Under the pieces are notes generated by a model. That model saw only the letters and a list, made by a program, of their open reading frames with translations, did no database searches and was not told the origin of the DNA. A stretch of DNA of 6,569 nucleotides from contig CALMBS010000374.1 in the NCBI GenBank assembly GCA_937860285.1, positions 1 to 6,569 on the forward strand. The letters are read 5' to 3'. The stretch is from an uncultured Chloroflexota bacterium (GTDB lineage: Bacteria > Chloroflexota > Dehalococcoidia > UBA2247 > RBG-13-53-26). The translations under genes and the position numbers were made by a program. Positions 1-5,127 of the stretch are shown here, one piece after another. How positions within the stretch are numbered: position 1 is the stretch's first letter; the number at the start of each line of letters is the position of its first letter.

Positions 1-1650
1 CGCGGCCAGCCTCCCGGCGTGAAAGCGAGCGCGGAGTATGGACCGCCGGGCTTCCTCCTGCCATTCCAGGGAGCGTCCCAGCTCGCGAAACGCGTCACGG
101 TACTCGCTTCCGGACTCGGCGGCCAGCTCCACCATGGCCTCGGAGAGGTACTGGTAGCGGATGCCGATTATCACCTCCAGTATCCGCTCCAGCCCCCGGA
201 AGCAGGCGGGGGGCGGTACCGCCAGCCGGCCCGGGTCCGGGGCCTGCTCCTCCAGCCTCCTCAGCAGTGAATCGGCCATGATGTAGCCGTGGAGAAAGGG
301 CCTCTTCTGCAGCCCCTCGTTGGGGAACCACCCCCAGTTGCAGGCGCGCTTGATGATCCGGGAGTGGAGCACGACCCGGTCTTCGGGCGGCAGCTCGTCA
401 AACCGGTACCCGATCTCCTGCAGCCGGCCGGCGCTCACGCTCACCGTCCGGCCGATGCCGAAGGAGTCCTGCAGCGAGTTGGCCATCTCCACAATGTAGC
501 GGCCCGGCTCCCAGAAGATGAAGGGCCAGCGCCGGAAGACCTCTCTCGAGACATCCAGGCCCCGGTACCGGCCCGCCTCCAGCGGAGGGTAGTGCCCGTC
601 GTAGCGCAGGACCAGCCGGATCTCGGGGGCCCAGGATACCTGGTGGAAGCGCAGCCTCTTCAGCCGATCGAGATGGGGCATGACTCTCTCTTCGATATAC
701 TCGTCGGGACTGACGAAACGCACCCCGGCCTCCCCCTCTTTCAGGACCCGCTTCCAGGCCGCCTCCAGGATATCCAGGGCCACGTCACCGAAGTCCATCA
801 GCTCCAGGTCCTGGATATAGAGGATCAGGCCTCTGTCCGGGGCCTCCCGCAGGGCCCGGCGCAGGACCCGGCAGTACTCGTCAACGGCCCGGGCCCGGCC
901 GATGGGGAAACGGGCGAAGCGGCGGCGCCGGTACTCTTCGGGAAGCACCCAGTACCGCCCCAGCAGGTACCCCTGGTTCTTCACGCCGTCGACCTTCCAT
1001 TTGGTGATCGGCCGCCAGATGTACTGGGACACGGCAAAGTGCCGCGGCAGCGCGATGATGTCCGGGCCGATCAGGAAAGGCTCATGCTTCTCGTCCAGCC
1101 GGCCGTCGGCCCGGTAGCGGGCCTTCCGCCGGTCCAGGTTGGGGAAGAGGACGAAATCGATGCCGCTGTCCTTGATGCCCTGCAGCTTGCCCGAGTCCAG
1201 CGAATCCTCGATGGGAAACAGGCCGGCGTAGCGGGGCGGCGGCGCCCCCATAACCTCCTGGACGTACTCCCGGTTGAGCCGGATCTCATCCCGGACCTCC
1301 TCGTCCGTCAGGAGAGAGACATGAGTGTGATGAGCGTGGCCGTAGACCGGATAGATGACCCTGTCCCGGTACGCCTTCGTCAGCTCCGCGTATGTCCGGG
1401 GCATGACTCCGGCCACCTGGACCAGCAGCTCGTTGGTAGCCTCCAGGGCCACCGGCGCCCGCATCGAGCGGGCAAACTGGACCAGCAAGTGGTAGATGTC
1501 CCTGCCCTCCGCGCTGCGCCTGACGATCCAGTTCTCGCTTTCCAGCGTCTTCTTCAGGTCCAGGTCCTCCACGTTCTCCAGCAGCATCTGGGGGAGCTCC
1601 CACAAGGGCTCATGGGCATGGAAGGCCAGGATGACATAGACCTGTTTCAC
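1..1650 (-). CDS. Diverged GH57-like glycoside hydrolase, 3' end cut by window edge
   Basis: The frame is open from a GTG at 1650 to the left edge, giving 550 residues with no stop. The GTG start is chosen because GGAGGTGA (minus strand, 1664-1657) lies 6 bases upstream and because it overlaps the previous gene's TGA as GTGA, an arrangement typical of translational coupling. No signal peptide is seen. Residues about 1-330 look like a GH57 barrel: FHAHEP (10-15) in place of the usual His-Gln-Pro motif, a His-rich YGHAHHTH strand (103-110), GLFPIED (143-149) with E148 at the nucleophile position, and IQDLELMDFG (279-288) with D281 at the acid/base position. The rest (about 340-550) is a helical C-terminal region of unknown role. 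The protein is clearly more diverged than its two upstream neighbours, so its substrate is unknown. A polysaccharide deacetylase-like fold is the main alternative. The GH57-like assignment is inferred from motif order and operon context. Confidence 0.8.
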   Translation of the reverse strand, partial: MKQVYVILAFHAHEPLWELPQMLLENVEDLDLKKTLESENWIVRRSAEGRDIYHLLVQFARSMRAPVALEATNELLVQVAGVMPRTYAELTKAYRDRVIYPVYGHAHHTHVSLLTDEEVRDEIRLNREYVQEVMGAPPPRYAGLFPIEDSLDSGKLQGIKDSGIDFVLFPNLDRRKARYRADGRLDEKHEPFLIGPDIIALPRHFAVSQYIWRPITKWKVDGVKNQGYLLGRYWVLPEEYRRRRFARFPIGRARAVDEYCRVLRRALREAPDRGLILYIQDLELMDFGDVALDILEAAWKRVLKEGEAGVRFVSPDEYIEERVMPHLDRLKRLRFHQVSWAPEIRLVLRYDGHYPPLEAGRYRGLDVSREVFRRWPFIFWEPGRYIVEMANSLQDSFGIGRTVSVSAGRLQEIGYRFDELPPEDRVVLHSRIIKRACNWGWFPNEGLQKRPFLHGYIMADSLLRRLEEQAPDPGRLAVPPPACFRGLERILEVIIGIRYQYLSEAMVELAAESGSEYRDAFRELGRSLEWQEEARRSILRARFHAGRLAA

Positions 1651-2885
1651 CGGCTGTCACCTCCGAAGGAGAGCTCCGAGCTGACCTCGCCGTGCTCCCT
1701 GAGGTATTCCTCCTTGCGCTTCCTGGCCACGCCGGAGTCCTGCCACCGGCGGGCCGTCCGGAGCACGGCATCGAGGGCGGCGGCCGCCTCCTGGGAACGC
1801 TCCGGCGGCAGCGCGGGCTGCAGGACGGCCACCGCATCGAAGAGCCTCCTGGCGCCCCATTCCACCATGCCCGTGTCCCACCAGGGCCGGCAGCTGGCCC
1901 ACCAGTACTGGCAGCTGTGAAGCCCCTCGTCCAGGAGGCGCCGCGCCCGGTCGTACCCGGGCGCCTCCTTCGAGGCGGTCTTCACCAAGTCCAGGGCCAG
2001 GCGGGTGAGCCGCCACTGCCGGGCGTGCAGCTCGTGCCCCGGATAGTCCCACTGCGGGTACGGGATGCCCTGTGCCATCTCGTCTTCCCAGGTGCTCCAG
2101 GAGGACGCCAGGGGATGGCAATCCTCCCGCGCCGGGTACAGGTCCAGCAGGTCCGAGACGAAGCAGGTCGCGGGCCGGCCCAGGGCCCATATATCCTGCA
2201 GCAGCTTCTCCTGCCCCGGCCGATGGTGCCCGTAGACCTCGCCGTCCGTCCCGGTCAGCAGGTACGAGCTTCTCTCGAGCCGCCCTCCCAGTGCATCCAG
2301 AAAGGGGCCTCCCTCCGGATACTGCCCGTAGGTGATGCCCGCGCTGAAAGGCCTCTCCTTGAAGAAAACTGGGAGGTTGCCCGCCTCTGCCACCGTGTAG
2401 ACAGCGTCGTCCCTGACCGATCCTATCCGGCCGTTGAACCCGATCTCGTCGACGATGATCCACCGGAAGCCCAGCTCCTGCACCAGCCGGGCCAGATCGG
2501 CGCTGTAGCACATCTCCGGCGGGAAGAAGCCCCTCGGGTCATAGACATCGCCGAAGTAGTGCCGGTTCATCTCGGTGTTGAGCTGGATCTGCCTGGCGGC
2601 TTCGTCCCGGGGAATCAGGGGCAGGATGGGGTGATAGATGGCGCTGGCGGTGAACTCGATCTGGCCTCTCTCCGCCAGCCTCTTGAGGCCCTCTATCACA
2701 TCGTTCAGGTCATACCGGGCCAGCTGCTCGGTGAGGACCGCGTTGATGTTCAGCGTGATCCTGGCCCCGGGAGCCTCCTCCAGCGTTCTGACCAGCTTGC
2801 GGTAGCACTCGTCGGTCACCTTGCGCACTATGTGCTCCGTCTGGGTCGGCGGCTGGTATATGTGAACGAAGTTGGCCCAATGCAT
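1647..2885 (-). CDS. Glycoside hydrolase family 57 protein (middle gene of the operon)
   Basis: This is a 412-residue cytoplasmic GH57 enzyme with no signal peptide. GH57 enzymes cleave or transfer alpha-glucan chains (amylase, 4-alpha-glucanotransferase, branching enzyme, amylopullulanase) by a retaining mechanism. Family regions appear in order: HIYQPP (8-13), GQIEFTASAIYHPILPLIP (74-92), GFFPPEM (119-125) with E124 as nucleophile, TGTDGEVYGHH (211-221) with D214 as acid/base, and SSWSTWEDE (261-269) followed by HSCQYWWAS (323-331). At this length it has little beyond the catalytic domain and its helical bundle. The C-terminal tail (360-412) is charged and not recognised. It begins 11 bases after the upstream gene's stop, and its AGGAG ribosome site overlaps that stop. 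It is a close paralogue of the upstream gene, so the pair arose by tandem duplication. Substrate and product specificity cannot be assigned. Confidence 0.93.
   Translation of the reverse strand: MHWANFVHIYQPPTQTEHIVRKVTDECYRKLVRTLEEAPGARITLNINAVLTEQLARYDLNDVIEGLKRLAERGQIEFTASAIYHPILPLIPRDEAARQIQLNTEMNRHYFGDVYDPRGFFPPEMCYSADLARLVQELGFRWIIVDEIGFNGRIGSVRDDAVYTVAEAGNLPVFFKERPFSAGITYGQYPEGGPFLDALGGRLERSSYLLTGTDGEVYGHHRPGQEKLLQDIWALGRPATCFVSDLLDLYPAREDCHPLASSWSTWEDEMAQGIPYPQWDYPGHELHARQWRLTRLALDLVKTASKEAPGYDRARRLLDEGLHSCQYWWASCRPWWDTGMVEWGARRLFDAVAVLQPALPPERSQEAAAALDAVLRTARRWQDSGVARKRKEEYLREHGEVSSELSFGGDSR
1657..1664 (-). promoter_or_regulatory. Strong Shine-Dalgarno that fixes the GTG start at 1650
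   Basis: The minus strand reads GGAGGTGA here, six bases before the GTG at 1650. The site lies inside the last codons of the middle GH57 gene. It is the main reason to begin the distal gene at a GTG rather than at a later ATG, which would remove the first conserved motif. Confidence 0.8.
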
Positions 2886-2893
2886 TGCCCCTG

Positions 2894-2898
2894 CTCCT
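2894..2898 (-). promoter_or_regulatory. Ribosome binding site overlapping the upstream stop codon
   Basis: AGGAG on the minus strand lies 8 bases before the ATG at 2885 and shares bases with the TAG stop (2899-2897) of the upstream GH57 gene. This supports the chosen start and tight translational linkage of the two paralogues. Confidence 0.7.
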
Positions 2899-4195
2899 AG
2901 TGGATGGAGAACAGGATATCCGCGATCTTGTTCCGGATGTCCCTGGCGATCACCGCCCTGTAGTAGAAGTCCCTCTTCAAGTCACCCCCGGCGCCGCTGG
3001 TGTTGATGGCGCGGTAGGCGTTCACGATGACCCGCCACTGGTCCAGGAGACCCATGTGCACCAGGTTGATGTCCCACATGGGCCGGCGGCTGGCCCACCA
3101 GAACTGGCAGCTGTGCAGGGCCCTGTCCAGAAGCCCCCGCGCAATCCCGGCGAAGTGCCGGCTCTCGTCGTTGTCCGCGGCCTTCTCCGCCGCCAGACAG
3201 ATCTGCATCGCGATGTCCAGGTGCTCCCACTGGAGCCGGTGCAGGGTGCTGTCCTTGTCTTTCCAGAGAGGGTACGGGTTGCCGGCTTCGAGGTCCTCGC
3301 CGCTGGTGCTCCACGACGACGCTTTGGGCTCGATGGCTTCTCCGGCCGGAAATAGCTCCAGCAGCCGGCTGACGGTAACGGTCTCTATCTCGCGGGCGGC
3401 CCCCGTCACCTCGAAGAGGCTGGTCTGCTGGGCGGCCAGCGCCTTCTTCTGCCGTATGCCGCTGTAGGTCTCCGTCCTGACTTCAAGCTGCTCATAGACC
3501 TCGGCCAGGAAGAGCTGCTCCCAGTTCTGTATGTGGTGGCCATACGTCTCGGCGTCCATGGCCGTGACTATGAAGCGCTTGCCCCGCCCCTTCTTCAGAG
3601 ACCTCAGGTGCCCCAGGAACTCGTTGGGCCCGACATCCTGGAAACTGATCTTGTTGCTCCAGATGTCATCCCTGAAGAATACCATCAGGCGCTTCCCATC
3701 CTCCTCCACATACGGGACCCGCTCCGTGGGCCAGGCGCCGGGGCAGGCCACTCCGCTCAGAATGATCCACCGGTGTCCGGAGTCGCAGACAGCCGGAACA
3801 ATGGCGCGCCCGTAGGCCATCTCGGGCGGGAAGAAGCCGGCCGGCCGGAAGACACCGCCGAAGAAGTAGGAGTTGGTCTTGACGTTGAGCTCAATCTGCC
3901 GCCGGGCTTCGTCCGCGGGGATGAGAGGCAGTATGGGATGGTACTTCCCCGAGCCGGTGAACTCGATCTGGCCGCGCCCGGCCAGCGTGACGAAACGTTC
4001 GATGATGTCGGAGTGACCGTGGTCCCTCAGCATCTCGGTCAGGACCGCGTTGATGTTGACCGTGGCCCTGGCGTTGGGGTGCTGGAGGAAGACATCCAGC
4101 AGCGGCCGGTACGACTCCTGGCAGATCTTCTCGAGAACCGCCGGCAGCTGCGACGGGGGCTGATAGAAGTGGAGGAGCTGTGCCCAGTAGACCAT
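2897..4195 (-). CDS. Glycoside hydrolase family 57 protein (first gene of the operon)
   Basis: This is a 432-residue cytoplasmic GH57 enzyme that begins at an ATG with GGAGGTT (4210-4204) 8 bases upstream. Visible family regions are HFYQPP (9-14), GQIEFTGSGKYHPILPLIP (75-93), GFFPPEMAYG (120-129) with E125 as nucleophile, TAMDAETYGHH (211-221) with D214 as acid/base, and SSWSTSGEDL (293-302) then HSCQFWWASRRPMWD (361-375). All catalytic positions are intact. Compared with the middle gene, it carries extra sequence at about 241-275 between the acid/base region and region 5. This stretch is rich in Lys, Gln and Ala and may change the active-site rim. The family acts on alpha-1,4/1,6-glucans, so a role in storage-glucan processing or remodelling is the most natural inference, but no dedicated glycogen gene is visible here to confirm it. 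It would be transcribed from the extended -10 promoter near 4245. Confidence 0.93.
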   Translation of the reverse strand: MVYWAQLLHFYQPPSQLPAVLEKICQESYRPLLDVFLQHPNARATVNINAVLTEMLRDHGHSDIIERFVTLAGRGQIEFTGSGKYHPILPLIPADEARRQIELNVKTNSYFFGGVFRPAGFFPPEMAYGRAIVPAVCDSGHRWIILSGVACPGAWPTERVPYVEEDGKRLMVFFRDDIWSNKISFQDVGPNEFLGHLRSLKKGRGKRFIVTAMDAETYGHHIQNWEQLFLAEVYEQLEVRTETYSGIRQKKALAAQQTSLFEVTGAAREIETVTVSRLLELFPAGEAIEPKASSWSTSGEDLEAGNPYPLWKDKDSTLHRLQWEHLDIAMQICLAAEKAADNDESRHFAGIARGLLDRALHSCQFWWASRRPMWDINLVHMGLLDQWRVIVNAYRAINTSGAGGDLKRDFYYRAVIARDIRNKIADILFSIH

Positions 4196-4241
4196 CGCGG
4201 TTCAACCTCCTGCGCTTCGGACTGCGGGCGGCAGCAGCACC

Positions 4242-4250
4242 ATTATACCA
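4242..4250 (-). promoter_or_regulatory. Extended -10 promoter of the GH57 operon
   Basis: The minus strand reads TGGTATAAT, a perfect TATAAT preceded by the TGn extension, about 45 bases before the ATG at 4195. No good -35 hexamer is found 16-18 bases upstream, which is usual for extended -10 promoters. Predicted transcription would start near 4235. The strand, the position upstream of the operon's first gene and the perfect hexamer support the call. Confidence 0.75.
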
Positions 4251-4284
4251 TCGTCCGGAACCTTCCGGGTCGTATTCGACGATG
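4249..4284. repeat. Nested inverted repeats over the -35 region of the GH57 promoter
   Basis: An outer dyad, CATCGTC (4249-4255) and GACGATG (4278-4284), encloses and touches an inner dyad, CCGGAA (4255-4260) and TTCCGG (4263-4268). Both are perfect. The inner dyad lies 8-21 bases upstream of the TATAAT, where a -35 element would be, so it is a candidate binding site for a repressor or activator of the glycosidase operon. It could also be chance in GC-rich DNA. No regulator gene is visible nearby. Confidence 0.45.
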
Positions 4285-4297
4285 CGAGGTCCTCTTG

Positions 4298-4317
4298 CCC
4301 TCGGAGACAGCCGAGGG
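4298..4317. repeat. Inverted repeat CCCTCGG-N6-CCGAGGG between the divergent promoters
   Basis: There are perfect 7-base arms at 4298-4304 and 4311-4317 separated by AGACAG. It lies upstream of both divergent -10 elements, about 26 bases before the rightward one. No T-run follows on either strand, so it is not a terminator. An operator is the most sensible reading, but this is unproven. Confidence 0.4.
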
Positions 4318-4339
4318 GCTTTCGGGCAGACCGCCAGAA

Positions 4340-4348
4340 TGGTATCAT
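4340..4348 (+). promoter_or_regulatory. Extended -10 promoter of the His-rich protein gene
   Basis: TGGTATCAT matches the TGn-TATAAT extended -10 pattern at five of six hexamer positions. It sits 37 bases before the ATG at 4386, giving a leader of roughly 30 bases. No clear -35 is present. The flanking ATGGTATCATG is a near-exact mirror of the GH57 promoter core. Confidence 0.6.
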
Positions 4349-4385
4349 GCTGGTGTGAAGGTCTGAGCTGCGCGAGGGAGAGGAG

Positions 4386-4646
4386 ATGGACGGAGATCAC
4401 GAACACGGCCATATCCATTCACACCAGCATCGCCACGAGCACGAGCACGAGCATCGCCACGGCGTGGTGAGGCATTCCCATCCGCATGCTCACGTGCATG
4501 CGCACGAGCACCTGCACGAGCACCAGCACCCTCACCTGCATGACAAGGATCGTCTGCTTCACAGCCACGACCACCGGGGGCAGCACGGCGCGCACAGCCA
4601 CGTGCACCCGGCGCACGAGGCTACCCCGCACGAGCATCCACACTGA
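4386..4646 (+). CDS. Extremely histidine-rich small protein, probable metal binder
   Basis: This is an 86-residue protein of which 34 residues (about 40%) are His, nearly all in an alternating His-x pattern. Three blocks are seen: residues 5-25 (DHEHGHIHSH onward), 30-51 (HSHPHAHVHAHEH onward) and 60-86. The spacers are mostly Glu, Gln, Arg, Ala, Pro and Ser. There is no Cys, no membrane segment, no signal peptide and no other domain. Such tracts are known to bind Ni, Zn, Co or Cu, as in Hpn-like and HypB-type nickel-storage tracts and in the His-rich loops of cation diffusion facilitators, but here the tract is the whole protein. GGGAG (4376-4380) lies five bases before the ATG, and an extended -10 promoter lies just upstream. 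The opposite-strand reading over the same bases is a Val/Met-rich shadow. It is probably co-transcribed with the 40-residue microprotein downstream. Metal storage or buffering is inferred; the exact metal is unknown. Confidence 0.75.
   Translation: MDGDHEHGHIHSHQHRHEHEHEHRHGVVRHSHPHAHVHAHEHLHEHQHPHLHDKDRLLHSHDHRGQHGAHSHVHPAHEATPHEHPH
4434..4451 (+). repeat. Three tandem CACGAG hexamers inside the His-rich gene
   Basis: CACGAG occurs three times in a row, encoding His-Glu repeats (residues 17-22). Looser CAY-NNN hexamer periodicity continues through much of the gene. This fits growth of the tract by slippage of a six-base unit. Confidence 0.75.
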
Positions 4647-4811
4647 CGGCCGGCATCCCGGACCGCGCCCGCCGAGGGGCAACCGGAGACAGGGCTGTGA
4701 CATCAGGGCAAGGGATTTGGCACCCGCCGGCGACTAATGCACGGTTGGGGAGCAACAGGCCCCCAGCACAAAAGGTTCCGGCCCGGCCGGAGAGAAGGGG
4801 AGGTATCTGAT
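4647..4811 (+). other. 165-base non-coding spacer with inverted repeats, unrecognised
   Basis: No convincing gene lies between the His-rich gene and the microprotein, and no terminator separates them. Possible RNA hairpins include TGGGG (4746-4750) with CCCCA (4761-4765) and the palindrome at 4777-4791 just before the ribosome site. The spacer is long for a two-gene unit, so a structured leader, a processed RNA or a metal-sensing element is conceivable. I could not match it to the consensus of the cobalamin, TPP, FMN, fluoride, NiCo, manganese or cyclic-di-GMP riboswitches as I remember them. Confidence 0.35.
4777..4791. repeat. 15-base palindrome just before the microprotein ribosome site
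   Basis: TCCGGCC and GGCCGGA flank a single C, perfect over 7+1+7. In RNA it could fold as a 5-bp stem with a CCCGG loop, five bases before the purine-rich ribosome binding stretch that begins near 4797. It may influence translation of the 40-residue protein or be a DNA operator. Confidence 0.45.
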
Positions 4812-4934
4812 ATGTTCAGGAGAATCGCCAAGGTCGCTCTTCCAGTGGCGCTAGTGGCCGTCATAGCCGCGATCACCATTGGCGCGGCTGGCCCCTGCGA
4901 CATGCTCGGCCTGCTTCTCAACATTCTGGGCTAA
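4812..4934 (+). CDS. 40-residue hydrophobic microprotein, single membrane helix or signal-peptide-like
   Basis: The start is the ATG at 4812 because GGAGGT (4799-4804) lies 7 bases upstream. An earlier in-frame ATG at 4737 has no such site and would add an unlikely charged extension. The protein has a basic N-terminus (R3, R4, K7), one hydrophobic helix at about residues 8-26 (Val, Ala, Ile and Leu-rich with P11), then GPCDMLGLLLNILG (27-40) with a single Cys29. The charge pattern predicts the N-terminus inside. It could be a single-pass membrane peptide, or a signal peptide cut near A26 to release a short hydrophobic Cys-containing peptide. The residues before Cys29 do not form a proper lipobox. 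It follows the His-rich gene and ends 48 bases before an intrinsic terminator. I do not recognise the family. Small membrane regulator, toxin-like peptide and secreted peptide all remain possible. Confidence 0.65.
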   Translation: MFRRIAKVALPVALVAVIAAITIGAAGPCDMLGLLLNILG

Positions 4935-4959
4935 GAGGGCCCAGCCAGGACAGTCAGCA

Positions 4960-4974
4960 GCGCACCCGGTGCGC
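4960..4974. repeat. 15-base palindrome downstream of the microprotein stop
   Basis: GCGCACC and GGTGCGC flank a single C, perfect over 7+1+7. As RNA it gives a 5-bp stem with a CCCGG loop, the same loop as the palindrome at 4777-4791. It lies between the stop at 4934 and the terminator. Confidence 0.45.
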
Positions 4975-4981
4975 ATGGAAG

Positions 4982-5014
4982 GCGGGAGGCCGAGGGGCCT
5001 CCTGCTCTTTTTTT
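4982..5014 (+). terminator. Intrinsic terminator of the His-rich/microprotein unit
   Basis: A 10-bp stem pairs 4982-4991 with 4996-5005 (one G-U pair) around the loop GAGG and is followed by seven T residues at 5008-5014. It is a classic rho-independent terminator on the plus strand and closes the small transcription unit before the OleA-like gene's own promoter. Confidence 0.9.
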
Positions 5015-5065
5015 CCCGGGATGACGGGCCGGCCGCATTGACAGCATTAGGTGCGACCCCTGCCG

Positions 5066-5091
5066 CCCCCTGAGACACGCCTGTGAGGGGG
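5066..5091. repeat. Inverted repeat upstream of the OleA-like gene promoter
   Basis: CCCCCT (5066-5071) and AGGGGG (5086-5091) enclose a second short dyad, CAC (5076-5078) and GTG (5083-5085). It occupies the space where the -35 hexamer would lie relative to the -10 at 5098-5103. It is a candidate operator, for example for an acyl-CoA-responsive regulator, but none is encoded here. Confidence 0.35.
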
Positions 5092-5094
5092 CCG

Positions 5095-5103
5095 TGCCAT
5101 AAT
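5095..5103 (+). promoter_or_regulatory. Extended -10 promoter of the OleA-like gene
   Basis: TGCCATAAT matches TGn followed by five of six TATAAT bases, 24 bases before the ATG at 5128. No -35 hexamer is recognisable at normal spacing; a perfect TTGACA at 5038-5043 is too far away (54 bases between hexamers). Initiation near 5110 would leave a leader of under 20 bases. Confidence 0.55.
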
Positions 5104-5127
5104 GGAAGCCGTCACGCGTAAGCAGAG

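Noticed and set aside
289..1920. A 543-codon open frame on the plus strand
   Set aside because: It is antisense to two GH57 genes, Pro/Val/Leu/Arg/Gln-rich with no recognisable motif, and has no ribosome site. It arises from GC-rich third positions of the minus-strand codons.
1692..2900. A 402-codon open frame on the plus strand
   Set aside because: It is fully antisense to the middle GH57 gene, whose motifs and ribosome site are clear. The composition is typical of a shadow frame.
3533..4366. A 277-codon plus-strand frame reaching into the divergent promoter region
   Set aside because: It mirrors the first GH57 gene, shows no domain, and runs through the promoter region, so it is a shadow.
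4434..4640. Periodic repeats considered as a CRISPR array or satellite
   Set aside because: The six-base periodicity is in frame with His-x codons, and there are no uniform repeats with unique spacers.
4419..4703. Val/Met-rich hydrophobic minus-strand frame over the His-rich gene
   Set aside because: It looks like a membrane protein only because CAC/CAT codons read as GTG/ATG on the other strand. The plus strand has the promoter and ribosome site.
4647..4811. Known riboswitch in the spacer
   Set aside because: Short pieces resemble parts of cyclic-di-GMP and cobalamin elements, but no complete conserved core could be matched by eye, so no class is claimed.
4737..4934. 65-residue version of the microprotein starting at 4737
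   Set aside because: There is no ribosome site before 4737, and the added residues would contain the hairpin and ribosome-site region of the 40-residue version starting at 4812.
5038..5043. Perfect TTGACA as the -35 of the OleA-like gene
   Set aside because: There is no acceptable -10 at 16-18 bases, and it is 54 bases from the likely -10 at 5098, so it is probably a chance match.
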